From assembly GCA_964440985.1 (NCBI GenBank), contig CAYTWE010000001.1, positions 1 to 64,000 on the forward strand: a stretch of 64,000 nucleotides of DNA, given 5' to 3'. Shown piece by piece: positions 44,764-53,331 of this stretch; position 1 is the first letter of the stretch, and the number at the start of each line of letters is the position of its first letter. The notes beneath the pieces are model-generated. The model saw nothing but the letters and a program-made list of their open reading frames with translations, searched no databases and was not told the origin of the DNA. Position numbers and translations under genes: made by a program. Source of the stretch: UBA1731 sp964440985. Its GTDB lineage: Bacteria; Verrucomicrobiota; Kiritimatiellia; RFP12; UBA1067.

Positions 44764-45248
44764 GATGCGGACTCCTCCTTGATCTTCCTGACGATCGCCC
44801 GCGCCTTTTCGGGCGTGAGGGAGCCGTACGCTGTTTCGTTGATCATCATGACCGGCGAAAGCGAGCAACAGCCGAGGCAAGCCACTTCCTTGAGCGAGAA
44901 CAGTCCGTCCGCCGTCGTTTCGCCATCGCCTATGCCAAGCTCGTCCTGAAGCGCCTTGGCGATGGAATCCGCGCCGTTTACGTGACACGCCGTACCCTTG
45001 CACAGCATTATCAGGTTTTTGCCGACAGGCTGAAGCCTGAACTGGGTATAGAACGTCGCCACGCCCATCACCTTCGCAGGGCTTACCCCCACATGCTCCG
45101 CCACGGCGTAGATCACGTCCGTAGGCAGATAGCCATATATCTCCTGCGCCTTCTGCAGAATGGAGATCAGGGCATGACCATCGCCCTCGAACTCCTTGAA
45201 CACTGCATCAAGCCGCGTCAGATCGCTTTTTGCACACGTCTCACACAT
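44760..45248 (-). CDS. NuoE/HydC-type [2Fe-2S] subunit (StnC-like)
   Basis: 162 residues. The four cysteine ligands of the thioredoxin-like [2Fe-2S] cluster are in CKGTACHVNG and CLGCCSLSPV. An N-terminal helical part (FEGDGHALISILQKAQEIYGY) is normal. It relays electrons next to the NuoF-like subunit. First gene of the operon, with a promoter at 45285-45314. Confidence 0.9.
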
Positions 45249-45284
45249 CGACCGTCTCTTTTCTTTTTTTGAAATAAAGTTGAA

Positions 45285-45314
45285 ATTATATCACAAGATG
45301 CCTCTATTAGTCCA
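45285..45314 (-). promoter_or_regulatory. Promoter of the flavoprotein-metG operon
   Basis: TGGACT (45309-45314) and TATAAT (45285-45290) with an 18-base spacer; TGATATAAT makes it an extended -10. The start codon is 36 bases downstream. Confidence 0.7.
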
Positions 45315-45366
45315 TTCCCCATGCTCTAAATGGCACTTTACTGCATTATCGGCACAATAAACTGAA

Positions 45367-45858
45367 TCAGCCCCACATCCATGTAGCTGCCGAAACAATC
45401 AACGCGGAATACGCCGCCGACACCACGTCGTCGAACAGGACGCCATGCGCATTGTGTATGTTTCGGTCGATATACCGCGCTCCAGGCAGCTTGATGGCGT
45501 CCAGTATGCGGAAGACCACGAACGCCGCCGCGAGTTGCCACCAGTGCGTGAAATTCACCGCAAACAGCGGCACGCAAAGATAGCCGACGATCTCATCGAG
45601 AACGAAGTGGCTTGGATCAGGATCGTTCCAGCGCTTCTGCGCCCACGGAGTGAGAATGTAGTGCACCGCGGAGAAGAACACCGCTCCCGCAAGGCACCAG
45701 ATCCGGATGCACATGGGATCCCATTCGCGCCAGAACGCAAGTGCGTGCCACGCCAGACCGACAAGCGCCCCCATGCTGCCGGGAACTATCGGCGAAAGCC
45801 CCAGCAAAAATCCGCTTCCAAGAAAAACCTTGATGAACTCCTTGGCGTCTGCCTTCAT
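45367..45858 (-). CDS. pgpA: Phosphatidylglycerophosphatase A
   Basis: 163 residues; the ATG at 45858 has GAGGGAG seven bases upstream, better than earlier in-frame ATGs. It dephosphorylates phosphatidylglycerol-phosphate in the inner membrane. The conserved acidic sites FVLDEIVGYL and LFDDVVSAAYS and the SPIVPGSMGAL loop identify the family; about four membrane helices are visible. Last gene of the era-pyrE-galU operon. Confidence 0.88.
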   Translation of the reverse strand: MKADAKEFIKVFLGSGFLLGLSPIVPGSMGALVGLAWHALAFWREWDPMCIRIWCLAGAVFFSAVHYILTPWAQKRWNDPDPSHFVLDEIVGYLCVPLFAVNFTHWWQLAAAFVVFRILDAIKLPGARYIDRNIHNAHGVLFDDVVSAAYSALIVSAATWMWG

Positions 45859-45884
45859 CCATTTTCTCCCTCGCATACCAAACA

Positions 45885-46931
45885 TCACGAACTGCGCCAC
45901 ACCCCATCGCCGGACATCTCCGCATCGTCCGTAACGGCTATCATCGGCCTTAAGGTGCGGCATCCAATCTCTCCAAGAGCCGCAGAGAGGCGCGAAAACT
46001 GGGCATCGTCCACATACGTGCCGACAATCGCCCCGCCTGAACCGGCGAACTTTGCGCTTGAGCCTGCATTTCTCGCCACGTTGACCATGCGCCTGTTTTC
46101 GTCCGACACGTCAAAGATTCTGTCCCTGAGATCGAAGTTTGCGTCTATGAGCGCCGGCAGTTCGCCAGCGCGTCCTGCAACAAGCGCATCGCGCCCTCGC
46201 TGGGCTATGTCCGCAAACTCCGTCATGGCGGAAAGGATGTCCGGCCGCCTCTCCTCAAACAGCCGCTTCACCTTCTTGTGCGCCTTGCCGGACTCTTCGG
46301 CGCGGTTGGGATCGTACGCCACATAGAGCTTCGGCAGGAGGGATACGTCAAGCCGCTCGTAGCGGCCATACCCGTGATTCTCGACGTATCTGCGGTCGAA
46401 GTCCATGAACACAAGGCCGTTGTACATCTGTATCACGCGATCCTGGTAGCCGCAGTTGATGCCAAGTTCGTCGCGCTCGGCCTCAAGGCACAGGGTGGGC
46501 GCATATTCCTCCGGAACCACGATGCCGTAGAACCTCATGAGCGCCTTCAGCATTGCCGTGCAGATTGCGCTTGAACCGGAAAGCCCCACAAGGCGCGGCA
46601 CGTTTATCCTGTACTCCGCCGTGAAGTTCCTCGCGGGTATGGCGATGCCACGCTCCATGCAGTACTCGAAGAAAAGCTTCGCGACGGCCTTCAGCATCCG
46701 TATGCCGCCGTAGTAGCCGAACGTGCGCAGATCGTGCACAAGCTGCTCCGGCGAATCGAACATGGCGTCGTCCACCTCGCCCGGCACGAACCGCATCTTG
46801 GACGACTCGGTGAGCCGCAGATCCACGCCGAAGTTTGAGAACGCGAATGAAAGCGTCTTGCCGAAATATCCGTCGCTCGGATTCCCGAGAAGCCCTGCGC
46901 GGGCGAAGCTCCTAACCTTGACCGATTCCAT
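45885..46931 (-). CDS. GHMP kinase resembling plant glucuronokinase
   Basis: 348 residues. GHMP kinase motifs are NVPRLVGLSGSSAI (ATP loop) and AKFAGSGGAIVGTY. The whole sequence follows plant glucuronokinase closely: ARAGLLGNPSDGYFGKTLSF, FGYYGGIRMLKAVAKLF, DELGINCGYQDRVIQMYNGL and LPKLYVAYDPNRAEESGKAH. Glucuronokinase phosphorylates D-glucuronate at C1; with a UTP-dependent uridylyltransferase this makes UDP-glucuronate by salvage. The gene overlaps galU by 20 bases with a perfect GGAGG six bases before the ATG, supporting a joint pathway. Another sugar (such as a uronic acid or deoxyhexose) cannot be excluded. Confidence 0.72.
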   Translation of the reverse strand: MESVKVRSFARAGLLGNPSDGYFGKTLSFAFSNFGVDLRLTESSKMRFVPGEVDDAMFDSPEQLVHDLRTFGYYGGIRMLKAVAKLFFEYCMERGIAIPARNFTAEYRINVPRLVGLSGSSAICTAMLKALMRFYGIVVPEEYAPTLCLEAERDELGINCGYQDRVIQMYNGLVFMDFDRRYVENHGYGRYERLDVSLLPKLYVAYDPNRAEESGKAHKKVKRLFEERRPDILSAMTEFADIAQRGRDALVAGRAGELPALIDANFDLRDRIFDVSDENRRMVNVARNAGSSAKFAGSGGAIVGTYVDDAQFSRLSAALGEIGCRTLRPMIAVTDDAEMSGDGVWRSS

Positions 46932-47673
46932 TGAACGCCTCCAGTGCCTTTAGATAGCCTTGCGGATTCCCGATGTCCTGACGGTGTCCGCGATAGATGT
47001 AGCCGAACACCGGCTTCACAGCCATCATGCGGCGGATCGCGTCCGTCAGCTGTATCTCGCCGCCGTGTCCAGGCGTCTGCGTGGCAAGCAGACCAAAGAT
47101 GTCCCCGTCAAGCAGATAGCGTCCGGCCACCGCCAGATTGCTCGGCGCATCCTCCTGCCTCGGCTTCTCGACGAGATCGACGAGCCGCGCCGACGCCCCG
47201 GCGGCAAGCGCGGCGTGGTCTTGCTCCACAGCGGCGATGCCGTACCGGCTCACCCTCTCTACCGAAACGCGCTCCATGCCGATTACGCTTGCACCGCCAT
47301 TGGCCTCGGACACCGCCACCATTTCCCGGCTTGGGTTCGGGCCGGTCACAAGTGCATCGCCAAGCAGTATCAGCGTCCGTTCCGACGCGAAATCCGCCGC
47401 CTGCAGAACGGCGTGTCCCAGCCCATTCTGCTCACGCTGATAGACGAACCTGATGTCCACGCCGAAGTCCGGACTGCCCTCGAAATATCTGCGTATTATC
47501 TCCTTGCCCTCGGATATGACCATCACCACGCAGTCCGCACCGGCCTCCACGGCCTCCTCGACTATGCAGTGGATTGCGGGTTTCGCTCCTATCGGCAGCA
47601 TCTCCTTCGGCACAACCCTCGTGACGGGCAGAAAACGTGTGCCCAACCCGGCGGCCGGTATTATCGCAGTCAT
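46912..47673 (-). CDS. galU: UTP-sugar-1-phosphate uridylyltransferase (GalU-type)
   Basis: 253 residues, shorter than usual GalU (about 290). The nucleotide-binding start IIPAAGLGTRFLPVTRVVPK, FVYQREQNGLGHAVLQA and GGEIQLTDAIRRM are diagnostic. It makes UDP-glucose from UTP and glucose-1-phosphate, but next to a glucuronokinase homologue it may prefer another sugar-1-phosphate. Its ATG follows the dehydratase stop by one base. Confidence 0.85.
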   Translation of the reverse strand: MTAIIPAAGLGTRFLPVTRVVPKEMLPIGAKPAIHCIVEEAVEAGADCVVMVISEGKEIIRRYFEGSPDFGVDIRFVYQREQNGLGHAVLQAADFASERTLILLGDALVTGPNPSREMVAVSEANGGASVIGMERVSVERVSRYGIAAVEQDHAALAAGASARLVDLVEKPRQEDAPSNLAVAGRYLLDGDIFGLLATQTPGHGGEIQLTDAIRRMMAVKPVFGYIYRGHRQDIGNPQGYLKALEAFNGIGQG

Positions 47674-47674
47674 C

Positions 47675-48946
47675 TCAGTCGTTCCCTCCGTCGCTCGCGA
47701 AGATCTTGGTGTCACCCACCCGAACACCATCCTCAAGGCCAAGCTCCTCCTCAAGCTTCTCGCCCGGACGTATCCCCGTGAAAACGATGTCTATGTCCTT
47801 GTACGGTCGCCACCCTGCCTCCTTTATCATGTCCTCCGCAAGCTTGAGTATGCCTATCGGCTCTCCCATGTCAAGCGTGTACACCTTCCCGGACTCAAGC
47901 GCGGCGGCGGAAAGCACAAGGCTTACCGCCTCCTGTACGCTCATGAAGTAGCGCGTCATCCGTCGGTCCGTCACTGTCACAGGTCCGCCGGCGGCGATCT
48001 GTTCGCGCCAAAGCTCCACCACGCTCCCGGAACTTCCAAAGACGTTGCCGAATCTGACTACGGTGAACCCGGCAGCCAGAACGAACTTCTCGGCTTCACG
48101 CTTAGTGCGCCCCATGACGCTGCGCGGATGCACCGCCTTGTCGGTGGAGATGAACACGAACCGCTCCACGCCTGCATCCTTCGCGATCTTGACAAGCCTC
48201 TCCGTGGCGGCGGTGTTGTTGCGGAAGCCCTCCTCCGGATTCATCTCGACCATCGGCACATGCTTGTATGCCGCCGCATGAAGCACGATGTCGGGCTTCC
48301 ACTCATCGAACAGCTCCCGCATCTTCGCCTCGTCAGACACATCGACCATGAGCGGAACGCATCGTCCGTCTCCGCCCATCTCATGGTCAATCCTGTACAG
48401 GACGTTCTCGCCTCGCTCGACCATCAGCACCTTCGCCGCACCGGCGCAGGCAACCTGCCTCACGATCTCGCTGCCGATAGTTCCGCCGGCCCCGGTCACA
48501 AGAACCGTGCGGCCGGCAAGGACAGGCGGCACCGGAAGGCTTGCCGCCGGTGTCGATGGACATACGGCAACCCTGTGCGCCTGGCGGAGAAACCTTACGC
48601 CGAGCGTTCCGAAGAACGCAAATACGGCATCTATCATCGTGACGGAATATGGCGGTCTCGCCCACGAAAGACCTGCGTTCGGCATCAGGGCGCGCATCCA
48701 GAGCAGCAGCGCCGCCGCAATGCCGAACGCCGCCACGTACTTCGGGATGTCCTTCGCGGCGACGCGCCAGCGCCATGCGCGATTGAGACCGAACGCGGCA
48801 AGCATCGCCACCTGTGCCACGCATACGAATATCGACGAAATGCAGGCCGAACGCCATCCGGCGAGCGGCTCCTCAAAATTCATCCGTACGCAGAACGCCG
48901 CAGCATATGCGGCAAGAAGCACAGCGATGTCTATAACGGCGATCAT
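47675..48946 (-). CDS. CapD/PglF-type nucleotide-sugar 4,6-dehydratase, shortened
   Basis: 423 residues against about 600 for typical membrane CapD/PglF/WbpM proteins. Four N-terminal membrane helices (about residues 1-120) lead straight into the extended SDR domain: VLVTGAGGTIGSEI (about 148-161), HAAAYKHVPMVE, FISTDKAVHPRSVMG and the C-terminal FTGIRPGEKLEEEL. The CoA-binding-like Rossmann module usually between the helices and the SDR domain is absent. The catalytic lysine lies in STDKAV. Family members make UDP-4-keto-6-deoxy sugars for surface glycans. Cotranscribed with galU and the GHMP kinase. Confidence 0.8.
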   Translation of the reverse strand: MIAVIDIAVLLAAYAAAFCVRMNFEEPLAGWRSACISSIFVCVAQVAMLAAFGLNRAWRWRVAAKDIPKYVAAFGIAAALLLWMRALMPNAGLSWARPPYSVTMIDAVFAFFGTLGVRFLRQAHRVAVCPSTPAASLPVPPVLAGRTVLVTGAGGTIGSEIVRQVACAGAAKVLMVERGENVLYRIDHEMGGDGRCVPLMVDVSDEAKMRELFDEWKPDIVLHAAAYKHVPMVEMNPEEGFRNNTAATERLVKIAKDAGVERFVFISTDKAVHPRSVMGRTKREAEKFVLAAGFTVVRFGNVFGSSGSVVELWREQIAAGGPVTVTDRRMTRYFMSVQEAVSLVLSAAALESGKVYTLDMGEPIGILKLAEDMIKEAGWRPYKDIDIVFTGIRPGEKLEEELGLEDGVRVGDTKIFASDGGND

Positions 48947-48961
48947 GGGCGACAGGCGGCT

Positions 48962-49576
48962 TTACGATCCCGGATGGCAGGGCTTCCCGCCAGCCTTGCA
49001 GAGCGGACACTCGGACGGCTCCCACGTCACGGGCGTCATCTGCACGAGCGAAAACATCGGGATTCTGCCGAACTTGACCTTGCCGGAACTGCGGTCAACG
49101 AGAACGACGACGCCGGCCACCTTCGCGCCGGCCGCCTTCACGAGATCGATGGTTTCCTGGACGCGGCCGCCCTTCGTGACCACATCCTCCGCGACAACGT
49201 ACCGTTCGCCCTTCTTGAGGGAGAACCGGCGCATGGCGAGCTTTGTGAGTGGCTTGCCCGCAGCGTCCTTGCTGTCGCCGTCCTGAACCTTCTCGGCGAA
49301 CACGCACTTGACGTTGAGCGCACGGGCGACCTCGTGTCCGACGAGTATTCCGCCGACGGCCGGAGATATAACGCCGTCAATTCTCTTGCCAAGCTTGCCG
49401 CTCTTGACTGCACGGGCCGTCACCTCCTTGCAGAGCTTCTCCGCAATCCTGGGATAGCGCAGCACGTTGGCGCACTGGAAATAGCGGTCTGAGTGCAGTT
49501 TTGAGCGCAGCTCGAAGTGTCCGGAGAGAAGAGCCCCCGTATCCTCGAAATACTTCATCACCTGTTTTTCTGTCAT
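48962..49576 (-). CDS. pyrE: Orotate phosphoribosyltransferase
   Basis: 204 residues. It adds PRPP to orotate to give OMP in pyrimidine synthesis. Seen in the family style: FELRSKLHSDRYFQCANVL, ISPAVGGILVGHEVA, FAEKV and the PRPP loop YVVAEDVVTKGGRVQETI. The C-terminus has CPLC and another Cys, a small possible metal site not needed for activity. Four-base overlap with the preceding small gene. Confidence 0.95.
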   Translation of the reverse strand: MTEKQVMKYFEDTGALLSGHFELRSKLHSDRYFQCANVLRYPRIAEKLCKEVTARAVKSGKLGKRIDGVISPAVGGILVGHEVARALNVKCVFAEKVQDGDSKDAAGKPLTKLAMRRFSLKKGERYVVAEDVVTKGGRVQETIDLVKAAGAKVAGVVVLVDRSSGKVKFGRIPMFSLVQMTPVTWEPSECPLCKAGGKPCHPGS

Positions 49577-50085
49577 TTCATTATCTCCTTGAGTACTGTG
49601 GAATTTTCTGCGGAAAGCATGTCGTCCCGGCTGAACATCTCCGGATGCGCAGCCGGGCTGCGCACGCTGGCCCCCGTTTTCCCGGGTTGCGCCCGGACGG
49701 CAAACGCCGCCACATCGCGCCCCATCGTGAACGGCAGAAGCGAATATGCCGCTGAGCCGGACGGCGGCAGTCCGACGGCCGGCGGAAGGTGGTCATCGGC
49801 AGGCAGCTTCGCCACCACTTTGGGCATCGTCTCGTCGAGCAGCCCTATGCCGGAATCAAGACGCCCTATCGACGGACGGTTTCGCGCATCCCGGCGCACC
49901 TGCCACGGAGTGCGCACCGCGTCAAGACAGGCGGCATTCACGTCCGGCGACAGCGACACGAACGACGCAAAAGGCCTCATCCGCTCACTTGCGGACACAA
50001 AGGACAAAGGGACATTGTGCGGGAAGCGTGTGGCAAGAAACGCAAACACGATGAAGAGCAGAACTATGTATATCGCATCCCGCAT
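49573..50085 (-). CDS. Single-span membrane protein of unknown function in the Exb-like operon
   Basis: 170 residues; I do not recognise it. One N-terminal membrane helix (IYIVLLFIVFAFLA) is followed by a periplasmic, proline- and alanine-rich domain without cysteines. It starts in a TGATG overlap with the ExbD-like gene and overlaps pyrE by four bases. Position suggests a partner of the ExbB/ExbD-like pair, perhaps replacing a second ExbD or TonB-like component. Confidence 0.55.
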   Translation of the reverse strand: MRDAIYIVLLFIVFAFLATRFPHNVPLSFVSASERMRPFASFVSLSPDVNAACLDAVRTPWQVRRDARNRPSIGRLDSGIGLLDETMPKVVAKLPADDHLPPAVGLPPSGSAAYSLLPFTMGRDVAAFAVRAQPGKTGASVRSPAAHPEMFSRDDMLSAENSTVLKEIMK

Positions 50086-50507
50086 CAGTCATGCTTCTCC
50101 GCGAGCTGGACGTTGACAATCCGCGCACCCTTGGCGATCGACATTACGCGCATGAGATCGCCGGACGGCACACGCTTGTCGGAAAGAAGCGTAAGAGTTC
50201 CGCATCGCGTCTCCGAAACACGTTCGTCAAGACGGTTCGAGAACTCCTCAGCGCTTGCCGGATCCGAAAGCACATACCGTGCATCGTCGAAAAACACGAG
50301 TGTTCCCTCGGACTGTGCACCACCGGGCATTAGCAGCGCGACAAGTCCGGTCTGCGCAGTGTCCGCTATGTCCGAAACGGGAAGCTCCATGGACACCGCC
50401 GGCGCAGGCGCAAGTGTGCCGTAGAGAAGCGACATCATCACCATGACAAGCACGAGCGTAAGCCACGGCGCAATCTGCACAAGATACCTGAACCACGCCA
50501 TGTTCAT
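50085..50507 (-). CDS. ExbD/TolR-like energy-transduction protein
   Basis: 140 residues. One membrane helix (APWLTLVLVMVMMSLLYG) then a periplasmic domain with the ExbD-type beta strands and a closing helix (SGDLMRVMSIAKGARIVNVQLA). Unlike canonical ExbD/TolR, no aspartate is seen in the membrane helix, which normally takes part in proton flow; this may be a diverged structural partner. It overlaps the ExbB-like gene by four bases. Confidence 0.6.
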   Translation of the reverse strand: MNMAWFRYLVQIAPWLTLVLVMVMMSLLYGTLAPAPAVSMELPVSDIADTAQTGLVALLMPGGAQSEGTLVFFDDARYVLSDPASAEEFSNRLDERVSETRCGTLTLLSDKRVPSGDLMRVMSIAKGARIVNVQLAEKHD

Positions 50508-51112
50508 GCGGATGTCTCCGTCAGCCTCGCAACAATGTCCCGTACCGTCGCGTCAAGGTCGGCGGCAAGATGCTCAAGCCGCGCTCGGAGAAGGGCATAC
50601 AGCACATACACGAACACGGAGACAAGCAGACCTGCGGCGGCGCAGGCAAGCGCAGGCCCCATGAGTGGAACGAGATCGGCGCGTGTCGCCAGCGTCTTTC
50701 CGGAAACCGCCGCCAATGCGCGGGCGAATCCGACCATCGTGCCAAACAGCCCCAGGAGCGGCGAGATCTGCGCAACTGTCTGCAGCACCGACAGACGGCG
50801 CGAAAACCGGCGGGCTTCGGTACGCGCAGCGACTTCGGCGGCCTCCTTTATCGCGACAGCGGACTCGTGCCTCCGGCGGATGGCTGCCGCAACGACCCGT
50901 GCGACAGGCGTTGGAGTTTCATCGCATATCGCCAAGGCCTCGCGGTCGTTCTCCTTCGCCACAAGGTTGTCCACACCGGCCATGAAATCGACGTACACCA
51001 CATGCGCCCGCCTCAGGTCGATGAACCTCATGAAGAAGATGCCGGCCGAGACAAGCCCCACAATCGCTATCGTCCACAACACCGGACCGCCAGAAAGCAT
51101 TACGGATATCAC
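50504..51112 (-). CDS. ExbB/TolQ/MotA-family proton-channel protein
   Basis: 202 residues with a GTG start in a GTGA overlap. Three membrane helices: about 8-28, 115-135 and 155-180. The conserved segment QISPLLGLFGTMVGFARAL and PALACAAAGLLVSVFVYVLY identify the MotA/TolQ/ExbB family, which couples the proton gradient to work at the outer membrane. Partner genes on both sides are a TPR protein and an ExbD-like protein. Confidence 0.85.
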   Translation of the reverse strand: MISVMLSGGPVLWTIAIVGLVSAGIFFMRFIDLRRAHVVYVDFMAGVDNLVAKENDREALAICDETPTPVARVVAAAIRRRHESAVAIKEAAEVAARTEARRFSRRLSVLQTVAQISPLLGLFGTMVGFARALAAVSGKTLATRADLVPLMGPALACAAAGLLVSVFVYVLYALLRARLEHLAADLDATVRDIVARLTETSA

Positions 51113-53331
51113 CTTGCACCACCCTTCCTTTTAAGCGCCGCAATGCGCCGCTGCGCCTCACGCGAAGCCGGCACGTCAGCATCCGCCACCCGTTCAAGCA
51201 TTGCGATTGCGGCATTGGCGTTGCCCTCGGAATCATAATGATCCGCAAGCGCAAACGCTGCGCGGACGAAAAACGTACGCGCCACTTCGCCGAACAGCAT
51301 CCCCTTCGCACATCCTTCCGAATAGGCAAGCACCACATTTCTGTAATACTGCTCCATTGCCTTTTCCGTATTGCGAAGCTTCTCCATTGCGCGGCCGATC
51401 TTGAACGCAACTTCGATTTTCCGGTCGGGCGAAATGGCGTTGCCGTCCGGAAGCGCCCGGTACGCCGATATCGCCTCTGCGTAGCAGTTCGTGTCTCCGG
51501 CCCCCATGGCGTATAGCGCGTCCGCCTTCAGCACGGACGCCTTGACCGCGTTTGGACTGCCTGGCACCTGCGTTGCGGCGCGGTTGAACAGCTGCGATGC
51601 CTCCGCATATCTTCCAAGCTCCATCAAGGCCTCTCCCTGAACAAGCAGCGTTTCAGCAAAGAGCGTACGGTTCGTTCCGGATTCGCCGGCTGCCTTCGTC
51701 GCAAGCTCCACAGCCTTGGAATAGTCCATCAGCGCGGATGAGCATCGCGCCGCCCAAAGAAGCGCGGATGATGCATTTGCGCCGCCGGGGCGGCGGGCCG
51801 CATACGTCTCGAAATACGAACGCGCATCCTCGTACTTCCCGTGGTTGTACTCGTATTTTGCGCACCACAGCATCAGATCGGTGCGCAGTTCCTCGCTTTT
51901 CGTGGATGCCATGAGGGATGTCGCCGTAGCCTTCGCATCAACGTCCATGCCCGCTCCGTACAGGCACAGAGCCTCAAGGAAGCGCATCTCGTCCGAAAGT
52001 TTCGGGTTGCGTTTCGCCACGGTTCCGAAATCTTTTGCCGCCTCTCCGAAACGGTATCCCCTGTAGCAGGCTCGTCCTCTTCCGAGATACGCCTCCGTGA
52101 CATCCGCCTCGGCAAGACCGTTCGACGCTATCAGGCCGTCATACCGTTCAATCGCAATGCCGATGCGCCCTCTCCTTGCGTCGATTGACGCCAATCGCAA
52201 CGCCGACTTCTCCCCCCATGGACCGCCCTTTTTCTCAAGTTCTCCATAGATTCTCTCGGCGCGTTCCATCTCGCCGGCGCGTTCAAGCGCATCAGCCTCC
52301 GAGAAGCGCATCTCTCCGGCATTCGCGCCGCCTAAGGCCGCCGCCCTTCCGTACGCCTCGGCGGCCTCCGCGTAATGTCCATCCGCAAGGAACGACTCCG
52401 CCTGACCAAATGCCGCAGACGCCTTCATCTCCGCATTTGTGGCGGACTGCTCCGCACGCGAAAACGCCCCGACGGCTTCGGAATGTCGCCCAAGCATGAA
52501 CAGCGCCCGCCCACGGCGGCTGAGAACTGCGAAATCAGTTGCGGCAGACGGGTCGATCTCAAGGTAGCGGCGGTATTCGTCATCCGCACCGGCGGCGTCC
52601 CCGAGGGTCAGAAGTTTGTCTGCAAAGATCCGTGCGGACTGCACCGATACGCGCTCTCCAGGGTTCATGCGCAAGAGAGCGCGCACTCGCGCAACTCCAG
52701 TCGTACGCAGAGTCTCCTGCGCCATCTCCGCGAAACCAAGCAGATACCCTGCGCGAAGGCGTGATTCTCCGTTTAGACCATGTTCCGCAACCGGACGCAA
52801 AACCGCACACGCCTCCACGTTCTTTCCCGCCTCCGACAGCAGTTCGCCCTTCAGGAGCATCGCATCCTCTGCCGCCGGCCCGGTCCTGCCTTCAAGCGTC
52901 TCCGAAGAGATGAGCGCAAGCGCGTCGGAACGTCTGCCTGTCTCCGCAAGCATGTACGCCCTGAGGAACTTCACCGGCAATGCGAGGTTCGAATCGGAGA
53001 AAGGCTCCTTCAATGTATCAATCGCCGCGGCAAAGTTACCCGCCCGCACCTGAGAACGCGCTCGCCAGAAACGGAAGCGTTCGCCGGTTTCATCCGTCCA
53101 CAAGGAAAGTCGCCTGTCTATCTCCGCATCATTTCCGAGATGCGCCAAAGCCTCAAGCGACACAAGCCGAGCATCAGTCCGCTCCGCCGCATTCCCGGCT
53201 GCGGCATCCGCCGCAGAAAGCGCCGTGCCCCACACTCCGTCCTTCAGCGCCTGCCGTGCGACATCAATGTCTCCGGCGGCAAAGACTGCCGCAGAGACAA
53301 GGCAAAGCACGGCTGCGACAGGCAAACTCAC
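51109..53331 (-). CDS. Exported TPR-repeat protein of the Exb-like operon
   Basis: 740 residues with a GTG start overlapping the era stop (GTGA). A signal peptide (PVAAVLCLVSAAVFAAG) is followed by TPR and TPR-like helices along the entire length, with well formed repeats at about 265-300, 300-335, 520-560 and 570-610. There is no catalytic domain. In Bacteroidetes and PVC genomes large periplasmic TPR proteins often accompany TolQ/TolR-like pairs, and likely hold outer-membrane or peptidoglycan components. Cotranslation with ExbB supports that role. Confidence 0.7.
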   Translation of the reverse strand: MSLPVAAVLCLVSAAVFAAGDIDVARQALKDGVWGTALSAADAAAGNAAERTDARLVSLEALAHLGNDAEIDRRLSLWTDETGERFRFWRARSQVRAGNFAAAIDTLKEPFSDSNLALPVKFLRAYMLAETGRRSDALALISSETLEGRTGPAAEDAMLLKGELLSEAGKNVEACAVLRPVAEHGLNGESRLRAGYLLGFAEMAQETLRTTGVARVRALLRMNPGERVSVQSARIFADKLLTLGDAAGADDEYRRYLEIDPSAATDFAVLSRRGRALFMLGRHSEAVGAFSRAEQSATNAEMKASAAFGQAESFLADGHYAEAAEAYGRAAALGGANAGEMRFSEADALERAGEMERAERIYGELEKKGGPWGEKSALRLASIDARRGRIGIAIERYDGLIASNGLAEADVTEAYLGRGRACYRGYRFGEAAKDFGTVAKRNPKLSDEMRFLEALCLYGAGMDVDAKATATSLMASTKSEELRTDLMLWCAKYEYNHGKYEDARSYFETYAARRPGGANASSALLWAARCSSALMDYSKAVELATKAAGESGTNRTLFAETLLVQGEALMELGRYAEASQLFNRAATQVPGSPNAVKASVLKADALYAMGAGDTNCYAEAISAYRALPDGNAISPDRKIEVAFKIGRAMEKLRNTEKAMEQYYRNVVLAYSEGCAKGMLFGEVARTFFVRAAFALADHYDSEGNANAAIAMLERVADADVPASREAQRRIAALKRKGGAR

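Noticed and set aside
47453..49492. Long plus-strand open frame across galU, the dehydratase and pyrE
   Set aside because: Antisense to three overlapping, recognised genes; no motif.
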